Assembly: GCA_003599865.1 (NCBI GenBank)
Contig: QZKS01000030.1
Location: 1-62,571, forward strand
Direction: 5' to 3'
From: Desulfobacteraceae bacterium
GTDB taxonomy: Bacteria > Desulfobacterota > Desulfobacteria > Desulfobacterales > SURF-7
Length of the DNA: 62,571 nucleotides
Each line of letters opens with the position of its first letter. The first letter of the stretch is position 1. The notes under the pieces were generated by a model. It was not told the DNA's origin. It did no database searches and was given only the letters and a program-made list of their open reading frames with translations. Positions 44,934 to 53,586 of this stretch are shown here, in pieces. The position numbers and the translations under genes were made by a program.

Positions 44934-47009
44934 TCAATCCTTATTTTCTTTTTTGTCTGCAAATACCATTACAAACAGAATGCTGGAGACGGCCGTATAC
45001 GCGCCGATCAGGGCAAGTGATCCGGTATATCCGAACCGGGATATTAGCGCACCTGACAGAACCGGTGCAAGAACATTTCCAATTCTTTCCGCCTGGCGGT
45101 AAATGCCGAGTCCCGGCCCAAGACCGGCTTGGTTTACAGACGGAAGCTGTGATGCGAGCTTTACCTGGTTGGAGACGGAAAAAGCATGGGAAAAACCAAG
45201 AAGGACAATCCCCAGTGCAATCCAGAACACACCCGGAAAAAAGTAACAGGGAAGGAGGGCGATGCCGGAAAAGAGACCGCCCCGGAAAATGAACGGTTTC
45301 GGACTGGGAAACCGGTCTGTCCATTTTGCGATGCCCTGGCTGAAAATAATCATCACCAGGCTGTACAGCATGATATAACGTCCGATATCCGATTGCCTGC
45401 TGCCGAGGGATTCCAGAAAAAGCGGAGCGATATAATAAATAAATCCGATCAGGCAGATTTTATTGGGAATGCTTTGGAAAAAAACCAGTGCTGAAAAATT
45501 CCGGTCTGAAAACAGGGTGACGAGGTTTTGGATAAAAGATGTCCGGGAGGAGCCGGTTTCCGGTTTTGAAACACGCTTGGCGGATGTTCCGGATGAGATG
45601 AACATCAGAAAAAGGGTGGAGCTGACGGCAATGGCAGCGCCGATCAGAAACAGCAAGCGGAATCCGATCCGGTCCGACAGCATCCCTCCGATGGCGGAAC
45701 CGCATAGGGTTCCCCCGTAAAAAGCGGATAAAAAGATCGCCATTCCTTCTGCCCGGTTATCGGCTGTTGTCTGCTGTATAATGAACATCTGGGCGGTCAT
45801 GAATACCGTACCAAAGCCAAATCCGGCAATGGCACGATACACAACCAGGGACAAAATGGTTTCCGCCATACCGCTCAATAAGAGTCCTGCAGCGCTGATG
45901 ACGGCTCCAAGCAAAAATGATTTCCGGTGACCGATTTTTTCCGCCAGATATCCTCCCATCGGAAGGCTGATGGTGACCAGCAGCATGAAGGACGAGATCG
46001 GCAGCCCCATGGCAATATCCCTGGATAGATAGGGCATCGGCCGATACAGTTGTCCGGCGAAAATCGGGAGAAAAGAAATGCTGAGTGATTCGGAAAAAAC
46101 GAACAGGAACAGTGCCGGCCGGATCAATGATGAGGATGACACGCGGATGGCTTGATCCGGGCCGTTCCGGTTCCATCCGAAGCGGCTGATCATGGAAATG
46201 ACGCTTGATGCAAGGCTTTTCATCCGCTCGCTGTTCCGGTTTGTTTCCGGTTGCAGCAGAAAAAGGGGAGAAGAGAGTTGTATGATCTTTTTCCATTTTT
46301 TGCTGAATTCGCGGTGTATTTTTTCAAAATAACGGATCAGGACATCCAGAAAATCGATATGGGTCCGGGTAATGGACGCATCCAGCGCTCCGTTTGTTGT
46401 CACTTCCCGGATTTCAAAAGAGGCCTGTTGGACAGGGATGGTAAAGGTCCATGCAACCATAAAGAAGAGAAAGTCAAGGATGGCGAGAATGGAAATCAGG
46501 ATGATGGTGCCCGTGTCAAGGGCGATTTCATGGACATGCCGGTTTATCCGCTCCGGATCGATACCGAGCATCAATACACCCTGGGGCCGGCTGTCTTTCC
46601 CGGTCAGCGGAAATGAAATCCGGAAGTCGCCTGTTTGACCGTCACCGGGGTTTTCCGGCGGCTGCCCGGATTGACCGGCTTCCGGATAAAATGATTGCTG
46701 GTCGCAATAATAGAGAAGATTTCCGGATAGGTCATGGATGGCGATAAAAGAGATCTCCTGGGTTTCGCTGATGATTTTCCGGAGCAGTGCTTTCAGACCG
46801 AAGAATTTTTGAATGGATACTCCTTTTTGCAGAATATCTTCCAGGTTGATCCGGAGGCTGTTTCCTACGGTATTGAGGTTGGACCGGACCGCCGCAAGAT
46901 AGCTGGTTTTAAAGGACGTTACATTGATATGGAAGTAGATGAGCTGGGAAGCGAGCAGCGTTCCCAGAATGATGAGGATGATTTTTCGATCCGGGCTAAT
47001 CCATTTCAT
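44934..47009 (-). CDS. Fusion of a periplasmic-sensor/HAMP-like module to an MFS transporter
   Basis: A 691-residue inner-membrane protein. Residues ~9-27 are TM1, ~28-165 a periplasmic sensor-like domain (ISFIAIHDLSGNLLYY is single-Cache/PAS-like), ~168-190 TM2, then a HAMP-like linker. From ~290 a full 12-span MFS domain follows, with the loop motif GGYLAEKIGHRKSFLLG between spans 2 and 3. I start at the ATG at 47009, which overlaps the previous gene by 14 bases; an upstream extension shows no extra domain. A transporter fused to a receptor input domain is rare. Ligand and substrate are unknown. Confidence 0.85.
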   Translation of the reverse strand: MKWISPDRKIILIILGTLLASQLIYFHINVTSFKTSYLAAVRSNLNTVGNSLRINLEDILQKGVSIQKFFGLKALLRKIISETQEISFIAIHDLSGNLLYYCDQQSFYPEAGQSGQPPENPGDGQTGDFRISFPLTGKDSRPQGVLMLGIDPERINRHVHEIALDTGTIILISILAILDFLFFMVAWTFTIPVQQASFEIREVTTNGALDASITRTHIDFLDVLIRYFEKIHREFSKKWKKIIQLSSPLFLLQPETNRNSERMKSLASSVISMISRFGWNRNGPDQAIRVSSSSLIRPALFLFVFSESLSISFLPIFAGQLYRPMPYLSRDIAMGLPISSFMLLVTISLPMGGYLAEKIGHRKSFLLGAVISAAGLLLSGMAETILSLVVYRAIAGFGFGTVFMTAQMFIIQQTTADNRAEGMAIFLSAFYGGTLCGSAIGGMLSDRIGFRLLFLIGAAIAVSSTLFLMFISSGTSAKRVSKPETGSSRTSFIQNLVTLFSDRNFSALVFFQSIPNKICLIGFIYYIAPLFLESLGSRQSDIGRYIMLYSLVMIIFSQGIAKWTDRFPSPKPFIFRGGLFSGIALLPCYFFPGVFWIALGIVLLGFSHAFSVSNQVKLASQLPSVNQAGLGPGLGIYRQAERIGNVLAPVLSGALISRFGYTGSLALIGAYTAVSSILFVMVFADKKENKD

Positions 47010-47946
47010 CCTGCTGTCCTTTGAGTGCAGTCTGCATCCGGTGGATGGCATCGGCGGTTTCATGATCCGGATTCAGTTCGCTCCATTGCCGGAGCGCATG
47101 ACGGAGATTGTCTTCCGCTTCACGGGTTTTTGCCTGAAATTCTGCAATCAGGTCATGCAGAACCAGCAGACTGTTTCCGCCGGACGTGCTGAAGGTTCGG
47201 ACAGGAGCGTTTCGGTCTTGCAGATCATGGTTGAGGCGTTCCGCCAGCCGGCGGGACGGACGGGTCAAAAACAGATGAATCATGACCGCCATTACCAGTG
47301 CAGTTACGACCAGTGACAGAAGCAGTTTTTTCCCTGTGCCGCTGATCAGGATTTCTTTTTGGCGGTCCAGTATGGATTGGGAAAAGATGAGCGCAAGTAT
47401 TCCTGATTGGCTGTCCAGTGCAGATGAAATGGGGAAGAGGATATAATACCTGCCGTTATAAAGCGGCGTGCTTGAGCCGGTTTTGCGAAAATCGGAAATG
47501 GATCGGATGGGGAGATCGATCTTCTCTTTTGTCGTATCCGCCGGAAATGTCTTCCGGATCGGACCCTGCCGGGATGCATCGCCGGGTCCGGATGGTTTTG
47601 CCCTTCCGGAAGAGAAGAACAGTGCACCCTGATCGTCAAAGATCATGACTTCATCGATATCTTCGGTCAGTTGATAAACCGGTGCGATGAGATTGTCCAT
47701 GCCGGTAAAGTGATCCAGGCTTTTTCCGAATTTAAGCGCCGATTCGATCCTTCTTTTCAGGTCCTTTCCCAGGATTTCATATTTGGTGGTCAGGGTTTTC
47801 AGGAGGAGGGATTCAAATGTCGACACACTGAGGAGTGTTCCCAGGATCTGGGAGACAACCAGCAGGACGATGGCCATGAGAACAATTTTCCAGGTCGTGT
47901 TCAGCCGCACCCGGCGTACAGGAATGAATGGTTCGGGGTCAGCCAT
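46996..47946 (-). CDS. Membrane sensor protein with periplasmic domain and HAMP-like/coiled-coil output
   Basis: A 316-residue inner-membrane protein. TM1 is ~18-40, the periplasmic domain ~41-205 (IDEVMIFDDQGALFFSSG is Cache-like, then YYILFPISSALDSQSGILAL), TM2 ~207-228. A short HAMP-like and coiled-coil cytoplasmic tail ends the protein. No kinase, cyclase or GGDEF output follows. The layout parallels the first 280 residues of the next gene, the sensor-MFS fusion, so the two may form a heteromer. It overlaps neighbours by 8 and 14 bases. Confidence 0.8.
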   Translation of the reverse strand: MADPEPFIPVRRVRLNTTWKIVLMAIVLLVVSQILGTLLSVSTFESLLLKTLTTKYEILGKDLKRRIESALKFGKSLDHFTGMDNLIAPVYQLTEDIDEVMIFDDQGALFFSSGRAKPSGPGDASRQGPIRKTFPADTTKEKIDLPIRSISDFRKTGSSTPLYNGRYYILFPISSALDSQSGILALIFSQSILDRQKEILISGTGKKLLLSLVVTALVMAVMIHLFLTRPSRRLAERLNHDLQDRNAPVRTFSTSGGNSLLVLHDLIAEFQAKTREAEDNLRHALRQWSELNPDHETADAIHRMQTALKGQQDEMD

Positions 47947-48742
47947 GTTTATGGATTCCTGCTACGGGACTTTTGGAGAAATGAATTTCGTATCGTTCCG
48001 GAATTCTGCTGATATGATGAGGGTCACAGATTTCATCCACGGGCGTGTGCACGCCCGGGATCTCACAAATCCGGAACCCATGGTATCCTTCCCGGAGAAT
48101 TTTTTCCTGCTTCTGAAAATCCGTAAGCCCGGCGACCTGATCCGTCTCAGGTAATGAGGAAGGGGTCGATTTCAGATTCCGATACACAATATAGCGCAGC
48201 TTGCCGCCATACTTGTACTTCAGTCCGACAATGATAAAGCCGCTCTTCAGAAGGGTATTCACGTTCCAGTAATTATAGGGGGAAACGGTTGCCAGAAGGT
48301 GGTCGAATCGTTCCTGCTCCCGGATCAGACGGATTGCCTGACAGTTCATCTTATAGGCCAGGTTGTTTCCCCGATACAGGGGATGAACGCAAACCATTTG
48401 AAAATTGACAGATCTTCTGCATTCTTCCTTTGAAAAACCGATATCCGATCCCAGATTCCATTCCTGATCCGTCGCGTCCGGGTAGTATACGTTTCGGAAT
48501 GCCACCAGTTCATTTTCAACCAGTACGCCGATGATAAATCCTTTTTCCGAAAGATGGGAACGCATAAACTCGGGCGGAAATGGCTGGAGCATATCTTTCC
48601 GGCTCAGTCTCTCTATAATCATGTACTGAAGACGCATCACTTCAGCAAGGCAGTTTTCATCCAGAACCTTCATGACGGCTGAAAGCTCCGGTGAGAGCTG
48701 GTTTCCTATTCTTCTGCGGATTTTTCCTGTTTCCACGATCAT
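47939..48742 (-). CDS. GNAT-fold acetyltransferase
   Basis: A 267-residue cytoplasmic protein with a central GNAT domain. The acetyl-CoA loop is in VCVHPLYRGNNLAYKM (~136-151), preceded by a beta-strand; LLATVSPYNYWNVNTLLKSG (~170-189) is the typical beta5-alpha4 region where substrates sit. The N-terminal ~60 residues are helical. The C-terminal ~60 residues are unassigned. The acetylated substrate is unknown; it could be a small molecule handled by the transporter or a protein of the same operon. It overlaps the upstream gene by 4 bases. Confidence 0.82.
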   Translation of the reverse strand: MIVETGKIRRRIGNQLSPELSAVMKVLDENCLAEVMRLQYMIIERLSRKDMLQPFPPEFMRSHLSEKGFIIGVLVENELVAFRNVYYPDATDQEWNLGSDIGFSKEECRRSVNFQMVCVHPLYRGNNLAYKMNCQAIRLIREQERFDHLLATVSPYNYWNVNTLLKSGFIIVGLKYKYGGKLRYIVYRNLKSTPSSLPETDQVAGLTDFQKQEKILREGYHGFRICEIPGVHTPVDEICDPHHISRIPERYEIHFSKSPVAGIHKHG

Positions 48743-49914
48743 TTTTCCGATTTCACCGTCTCAATGGTTTCATAAATTTCATCCGCAGCTCCCAGAATAT
48801 CCACAGAGGGGTCATATCCGATCATCTGTGCCGTTTTCAGGTTGATGGCGATTCGGGGCGGGTCCTCGAACACCTGGTCGAGGTCCCGGGGTTTGGCGCC
48901 ATGGAAAATCCGGGCAATGGTCTTGGCATGAAACAGGGCAATATATTTGAAATCGGCTCTGGCAATACTCATGAGCACGCCATGTTTGACTTCCCTGGAC
49001 CCGACCTGGGAGAACGTGGGAATTTTCCGTTCGTAAAAAGGTTTCAGGAGGACCGGCATGTTTTGCAATGACACGCCGCGATGAACCGTAATGTAGCAGG
49101 CGTCGACTTTTGGTGCGAGTTGCCGATGGCAGGCCTGTACGGCCTTTTGCGCCTCCTCTTCGGACACATTGGAAAAGGGCGCATGGCAGGACACGATTTC
49201 AAAATCAAGTTCTTTGGCCACTTTTTCCACATCGTCAATGGCGGCATAGGTTTTTCCGTCCGGTGTATCGTGTTCGTAGACAATGCCCAGTTTCCGGAAT
49301 CCGAAAATACTGTGGAAGATCCGGATCTGACGTTCGTATCGTGTGGGATCGACCCGGGCATTCACATGATCAAGGCCCGAGTCGTCAACGCCCTTGATGA
49401 TGCCGGACCGGACCGGATTGCTGGAGGAGAGAACAATGGTCGGAACGCTGTGTTCATTGGTGGCCAGATCCTGGCCGGCCTTTGTGCCCATGGCCAGCAT
49501 GAGATCGATGTCCTTCCGCTGATTCAGCCTGACAAGAATTTCCGTCCGGGTTTTTTTTCGGAGGGCATCATCCCAATTGCATGACCAGTAGGCATCTGCC
49601 GGAAATTCAATATACCGGCTTTTGGCGTTTTTGGACAGCGCTTTCCACAGCTTCCGGGTATCGTTCTCATCCTGCTGTTGCGGCAGGTCTATGGATTCCA
49701 TCCAGCCCAGCTCGACAAATGCCGCAGTCAGGGCGCGGAGATTCATGGGGTAGTTGATGTACGGGCCTGCTTCCAGGTAACCGATGCGCCATTTCCGACC
49801 CTGGTTTGAGATGGGTGCCGTCGAATATTTTTCCGCCTCGGCAGACCGGCAGGAAGGGCTCATCAGCACAACCACAAGAAAGGAAAGCAGCAGTCGATTG
49901 AAAATCATTTGCAT
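48739..49914 (-). CDS. ABC_sub_bind-type periplasmic binding protein
   Basis: A 391-residue protein with a signal peptide (RLLLSFLVVVLMSPSCRSAEA). The fold is type I periplasmic binding protein of the ABC_sub_bind family: WRIGYLEAGPYINYP (~40), DIDLMLAMGTKAGQDLAT (~135), RKLGIVYEHDTPDGKTYAAI (~205) and the closing DLDQVFEDPPRIAINLKTAQ. Members usually feed ABC importers, but here no ATPase or permease follows; the next genes are GNAT, membrane sensors and MFS. It probably captures a ligand for the sensors. It is the first gene of the operon. Confidence 0.88.
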   Translation of the reverse strand: MQMIFNRLLLSFLVVVLMSPSCRSAEAEKYSTAPISNQGRKWRIGYLEAGPYINYPMNLRALTAAFVELGWMESIDLPQQQDENDTRKLWKALSKNAKSRYIEFPADAYWSCNWDDALRKKTRTEILVRLNQRKDIDLMLAMGTKAGQDLATNEHSVPTIVLSSSNPVRSGIIKGVDDSGLDHVNARVDPTRYERQIRIFHSIFGFRKLGIVYEHDTPDGKTYAAIDDVEKVAKELDFEIVSCHAPFSNVSEEEAQKAVQACHRQLAPKVDACYITVHRGVSLQNMPVLLKPFYERKIPTFSQVGSREVKHGVLMSIARADFKYIALFHAKTIARIFHGAKPRDLDQVFEDPPRIAINLKTAQMIGYDPSVDILGAADEIYETIETVKSEK

Positions 49915-49969
49915 TATATTCTCCAGTTCCCCGGTAAACGGGAAAGACGGCAGTGACTTGATTGTTCAT

Positions 49970-49991
49970 GCAGATGGCACAGGCAATCTGC
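49970..49991. promoter_or_regulatory. Inverted repeat at the start of the five-gene transcript
   Basis: GCAGATGGC (49970-49978) and GCAATCTGC (49983-49991) form an imperfect palindrome matching at eight of nine positions. It lies just downstream of the predicted transcription start, a position suited to a repressor or a leader hairpin. Confidence 0.4.
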
Positions 49992-50002
49992 AAAGCGGGC
50001 TG

Positions 50003-50031
50003 ATTATAAAGAACCGGCAGCGGAAATACAA
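50003..50031 (-). promoter_or_regulatory. Candidate sigma-70 promoter of the five-gene operon
   Basis: On the minus strand TTGTAT (50031-50026), 17 bases of spacer, then a perfect TATAAT (50008-50003). Transcription would begin near 49996, about 80 bases before the binding-protein start. The -35 matches only three of six positions, so an activator may help. Confidence 0.55.
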
Positions 50032-50045
50032 TTATAATTTTGGGG

Positions 50046-52253
50046 TTATCCTCCGCATCCCAGGGTCGGGTCCTGAACGACCGGATTTCGGCGGTTGCGC
50101 TTCTTTTTCCGGATCTGGCACAGCAGGGTTTTGTAAACCGGAAAACCGGATATCTCGTCAAACTGTGCCAGATCGGTAATCATATTCACATTGGCTTCCT
50201 TCCATTCATCCGTACCTAAGGGGCCGCCGCCGCCGACCGGGGCGTACACGAAGCCATGCATGATCTTGTCCGTCACATACGCCCGCATTTTTATTGAACC
50301 TCTGACGGTTTTGATGCTGATCACATCCCCGGTTTTGATGTCGCGGTCTTCGGCGTCCTTATGGTTCATTTGAACGGCTGGATAGGGGTATCGCTTGATG
50401 AAGCCGGGAATGGCCCGCAGGCTGGATTTCATGTCCGGCTTGAACGGCCCGGTGCCCAGCACCAGCGGATAGGTTTCAAACAATTCGGGATTGCTGACCG
50501 CCGTCTCATCCGACTCTTCATATCGGGGAATGCCGCTGTATCCATATTGCTCAAGAATCGTGGATTTGATCTCAAACTTGCCGGAGGGGGTTTCAAAGCC
50601 GGGTTTTCCATCCTGACGGAGCATTCCTTTTTCCCATTTGCGGTATTCCATGGGAACGGTCTCTTTTCGGAGAACATGTTTCGGGGCGTTTTGCAGGTCT
50701 TCCATCGTAAATCCGGAGTCGCTCAGGATGTAGTCCAGGAGTTCCTCCCGGGTCTGCGGGTACAGGTTTCCGTATCCGAGTTTTTCCGCCAGTTCCGACA
50801 GGATCTGACGGTTCGGTTTTGCCTCTCCGACCGGATCGATCATTTTTTCCCGCAGGCGAAGGCAGGTTCCATAGTAGCAGTAAGACTCCTGTTCAAAAGC
50901 GGTTGTGGCCGGAAGGACGATATCGGCGTAAGAGGCATCCTGCGTGAGCTGTAAGTCGATGCATACCAGAAATTCAAGAGTTTCCAGGGCTTTTTTCCAG
51001 ATATGGGAGGCCGGCCAGGAGGTCAGAATGGAAGCTCCCTGGATGATCATGGCCCTGATTCGGTAAGGATCTCCATCAATGATCGATCCGGGAAGGATAT
51101 TGGCGTGGGGTTCGCCGCCGCAGAAATGGGAGTATACCGGGAAGCGCCCTTTGCCGATGGATTTTTCAAATCCGGGTGTTGCAATCTGCCGGCCTGTCGG
51201 CAGCGGAAAGCGGTTTTCGCTTCTTAAAAAACACCGTCCGCCTTCCACATCCAGTTGTCCGGCCAGTGCCCAGAGAACCATGACCGCCCGGATATTCTGC
51301 ACGCCGCTCTTGGTATATTCCAGGCCCGTATACATCACATAGCTTGCCCCCTCCGCTTCTGCAATGCCTTGGGCCAGATATTCGATTGTATGTACCGGAA
51401 TGCCGGTGGTGTTGGAAACATATTCGGGTGTAAACGCTTTTACGTATTCGGCGAACTCGTCAAACCCGGTTGTCCAGTTTTCCGCAAAATCGGCATCGTA
51501 GCGATGGTCCCGGATCAGAATATGGGACAACCCGAGCGCCAGTGCGCCGTCGGAACCGGGTCGGATGGTGATCCATCGGCTGCCGGGAAGATCCGCGGCT
51601 TTTGTTTTTCGGGGGTCGATGACGATGATTTCGGCTCCTTCCTCTGCCGCCGCCTTCAGGCGCTGAAACATTTCCGGAGGAGTCGAGGTGGAGGGATCGG
51701 TTCCCCAGACCAGAATCAGATCGGAATTGTCCACATCGGAAAACATATCAATATGAAGGCATCCCATGGTCAGCTTGGGTGCCAGAACGCCCAGGGCCGT
51801 ATAGCAGGGGGCCCCGACGCCAAAGGTGTTGGGGGAGCCGAATGGAAACAGGACACTGGATGCCAGATAGATTTCCGAACCTTTGAGCTGGAAAATATCT
51901 TTAAAGGATCTTTCATAGGTGCCGGTTCCGGTATAGATTCCGACGGTTTCCGGACCGTGTTGGTCTTTGAGCGCATTCAGTTTCCGAACCATGATATCAT
52001 AGGCCTCATCCCAGGACACCGGTTCAAACGAATGGGTTCCTTTGGGGCCGGTTCTTTTCAGCGGACGGGTCAGCCGATGCCCGCCATAGATGATTTCTTT
52101 TGCACTGGCGGAAATGGGACACAGGACTTTTCCGGCCGGAGCATCCGGGTCCGGTTCCAGACGGTCTATCCGGTTTTCATCATCAAAGGTAACGATAACG
52201 CCGCAGCCGGGGCTGTGAAAGCACAATCCGCATATGCCGTGTTTTTGTCTCAA
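50046..52253 (-). CDS. Molybdopterin oxidoreductase (DMSO-reductase superfamily)
   Basis: A 735-residue bis-MGD enzyme. The N-terminal [4Fe-4S] ligands are in CGLCFHSPGCG and the later Cys of KVLCPIS (~8-50). The probable metal-ligand Cys is in FGVGAPCYTALG (~150), after GSPN, as in thiosulfate-reductase and acetylene-hydratase-like members. The C-terminal molydop_binding domain begins near 610. There is no Tat signal, so it is cytoplasmic, and no electron-transfer or membrane subunit is adjacent. The reaction is unknown. The TTG start lies 8 bases after the methyltransferase stop, with AAAGGTAG as ribosome site. Confidence 0.9.
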   Translation of the reverse strand: MRQKHGICGLCFHSPGCGVIVTFDDENRIDRLEPDPDAPAGKVLCPISASAKEIIYGGHRLTRPLKRTGPKGTHSFEPVSWDEAYDIMVRKLNALKDQHGPETVGIYTGTGTYERSFKDIFQLKGSEIYLASSVLFPFGSPNTFGVGAPCYTALGVLAPKLTMGCLHIDMFSDVDNSDLILVWGTDPSTSTPPEMFQRLKAAAEEGAEIIVIDPRKTKAADLPGSRWITIRPGSDGALALGLSHILIRDHRYDADFAENWTTGFDEFAEYVKAFTPEYVSNTTGIPVHTIEYLAQGIAEAEGASYVMYTGLEYTKSGVQNIRAVMVLWALAGQLDVEGGRCFLRSENRFPLPTGRQIATPGFEKSIGKGRFPVYSHFCGGEPHANILPGSIIDGDPYRIRAMIIQGASILTSWPASHIWKKALETLEFLVCIDLQLTQDASYADIVLPATTAFEQESYCYYGTCLRLREKMIDPVGEAKPNRQILSELAEKLGYGNLYPQTREELLDYILSDSGFTMEDLQNAPKHVLRKETVPMEYRKWEKGMLRQDGKPGFETPSGKFEIKSTILEQYGYSGIPRYEESDETAVSNPELFETYPLVLGTGPFKPDMKSSLRAIPGFIKRYPYPAVQMNHKDAEDRDIKTGDVISIKTVRGSIKMRAYVTDKIMHGFVYAPVGGGGPLGTDEWKEANVNMITDLAQFDEISGFPVYKTLLCQIRKKKRNRRNPVVQDPTLGCGG

Positions 52254-52258
52254 TTGAG

Positions 52259-53200
52259 CTACCTTTCACCCACCATGAGCTGTGAGTTGATATGTTCCCA
52301 CAGGTTTTCGGTTTTTCGTATTTTCCAGGAAACATTTTCTTCCGCCGTGATCCGGAGCGGCGGATTCAATACGCCGTCTTCACCGGCAAACAGCCGTTTC
52401 ATGGTTTCCGTACCCCGGCATGCGTATTTCCCGGTTGTTTTTCCGCTCAGCCAGAGTTCCGGGTCCACAAAGGCTTCATCCCAGGAAAAGGGATCGGAAA
52501 ACACGAACATGGCATTCCGGTTATCCAGGACCCGGTTGATCTCCACCAGATGACGCAGGGGATGGGGGACCTTTTCCAGGATATTCATGGAAGCGACGGT
52601 TGAAAAGGTTTTCCGGGGAAAAGGCAATGCCATGGCATCGGCAACGATAAAATCAAGCCGGTCGGTTTTCCAGCCATTGGTGAAATCATAGGATTGTTTT
52701 TCCGTAATCATCCCCTCGACCACCATGTCGAATTCCAGTCGTCGGGATATCATCAGCTCCCTTGCCTTTTGAATAAAGGAAAGGGAGTTGTCGATGCCGA
52801 TGACCCGGGTATGGGTCCGGGTCAGTTCAAAGGACAGCCTGCCGGTGGAGCAGCCGATATCCAGTGAAAATCCTTCCGTATTCTTGAAATAAGAGGACCA
52901 TTTTTTGTAGGCATCGGTTGCCTTGGGATCGTTCAAGAGATCACCGTAGTGGCTCCACAGATAGGATGACAGCATTCCCTTGGAATTGTATCCCCTGTTC
53001 TCCGTCAGGATGGATAATGATTTCCGGGGCAGCAGGATGGCAACTCCCTTGTGAATGGGGTATCGGTTTCCACAGATGGTGCATGTCAATTGCCCTTCGA
53101 TGATGTCATCGTGCTGTTCCGCCTGAATTTCCAGGTCCAGCCGGGATTCCTGACCCGGACATTCCGGGCAGGCCAGCATTTCTTGCAGCCATTTTTTCAT
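52259..53200 (-). CDS. Methyltransferase with Trm112-like zinc-finger N-terminus
   Basis: A 313-residue protein. Residues 9-47 carry CPEC and CTICGNRYP pairs, a Trm112-like zinc ribbon. The SAM-binding domain follows, with LDIGCSTGRLSFEL (~112-125), an acidic motif II in VIGIDNS and FIVADAMALPFPRKTF (~180). I start at the ATG at 53200; an in-frame upstream extension adds residues without family character. It lies immediately before the molybdopterin oxidoreductase, with stop and start 6 bases apart, so it may modify that pathway's substrate. The substrate is unknown. Confidence 0.85.
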   Translation of the reverse strand: MKKWLQEMLACPECPGQESRLDLEIQAEQHDDIIEGQLTCTICGNRYPIHKGVAILLPRKSLSILTENRGYNSKGMLSSYLWSHYGDLLNDPKATDAYKKWSSYFKNTEGFSLDIGCSTGRLSFELTRTHTRVIGIDNSLSFIQKARELMISRRLEFDMVVEGMITEKQSYDFTNGWKTDRLDFIVADAMALPFPRKTFSTVASMNILEKVPHPLRHLVEINRVLDNRNAMFVFSDPFSWDEAFVDPELWLSGKTTGKYACRGTETMKRLFAGEDGVLNPPLRITAEENVSWKIRKTENLWEHINSQLMVGER

Positions 53201-53586
53201 ATCAAGCGCCTTTCCAGATTGATGGGAAGTGATTCTTGCTTGTTTCGCCGGATTGAAAGGACGGTCTGATGGAAATCGACAGCGGATGATATGGCAAGGA
53301 ATCGTTTTCACCGTGAATACTTGGGGAGACTTCCGTGATTAGACGGCTTGTCTGATAATCATGCGCAAGACCGATTTTTCAATTCAGGTTCTCTTTAAAT
53401 AATCAAAAACAGCTCGGATTGCAAGGAGTGTTATGGGATGTGTCCGGGTATGGATCATGAAATACTCCGGTTGCGGGTTTTTCAAAGAGTAAACAAATGA
53501 TTGACGATACAGTCAAATTGATATAACAACGTGAATTATGACCGGAGTAAAAAACAACCATTATCCTTTCAGGTGAACGATCAGGT
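53201..53586. other. Intergenic region between divergent genes
   Basis: 386 bases holding no gene I can support. It contains the promoters of the minus-strand methyltransferase/oxidoreductase pair and of the plus-strand STAS-like gene. I saw no convincing -10/-35 pair, hairpin or repeat. The half nearer 53586 is A+T-richer. Confidence 0.6.

Noticed and set aside
43932-45020. Plus-strand open frame of 362 codons
   Set aside because: Antisense to the TPR and MFS-fusion genes, whose protein signatures are unmistakable.
51255-52553. Long plus-strand open frame of 432 codons
   Set aside because: It is antisense to the molybdopterin oxidoreductase and methyltransferase, which have clear family motifs; its translation has no recognisable domain.
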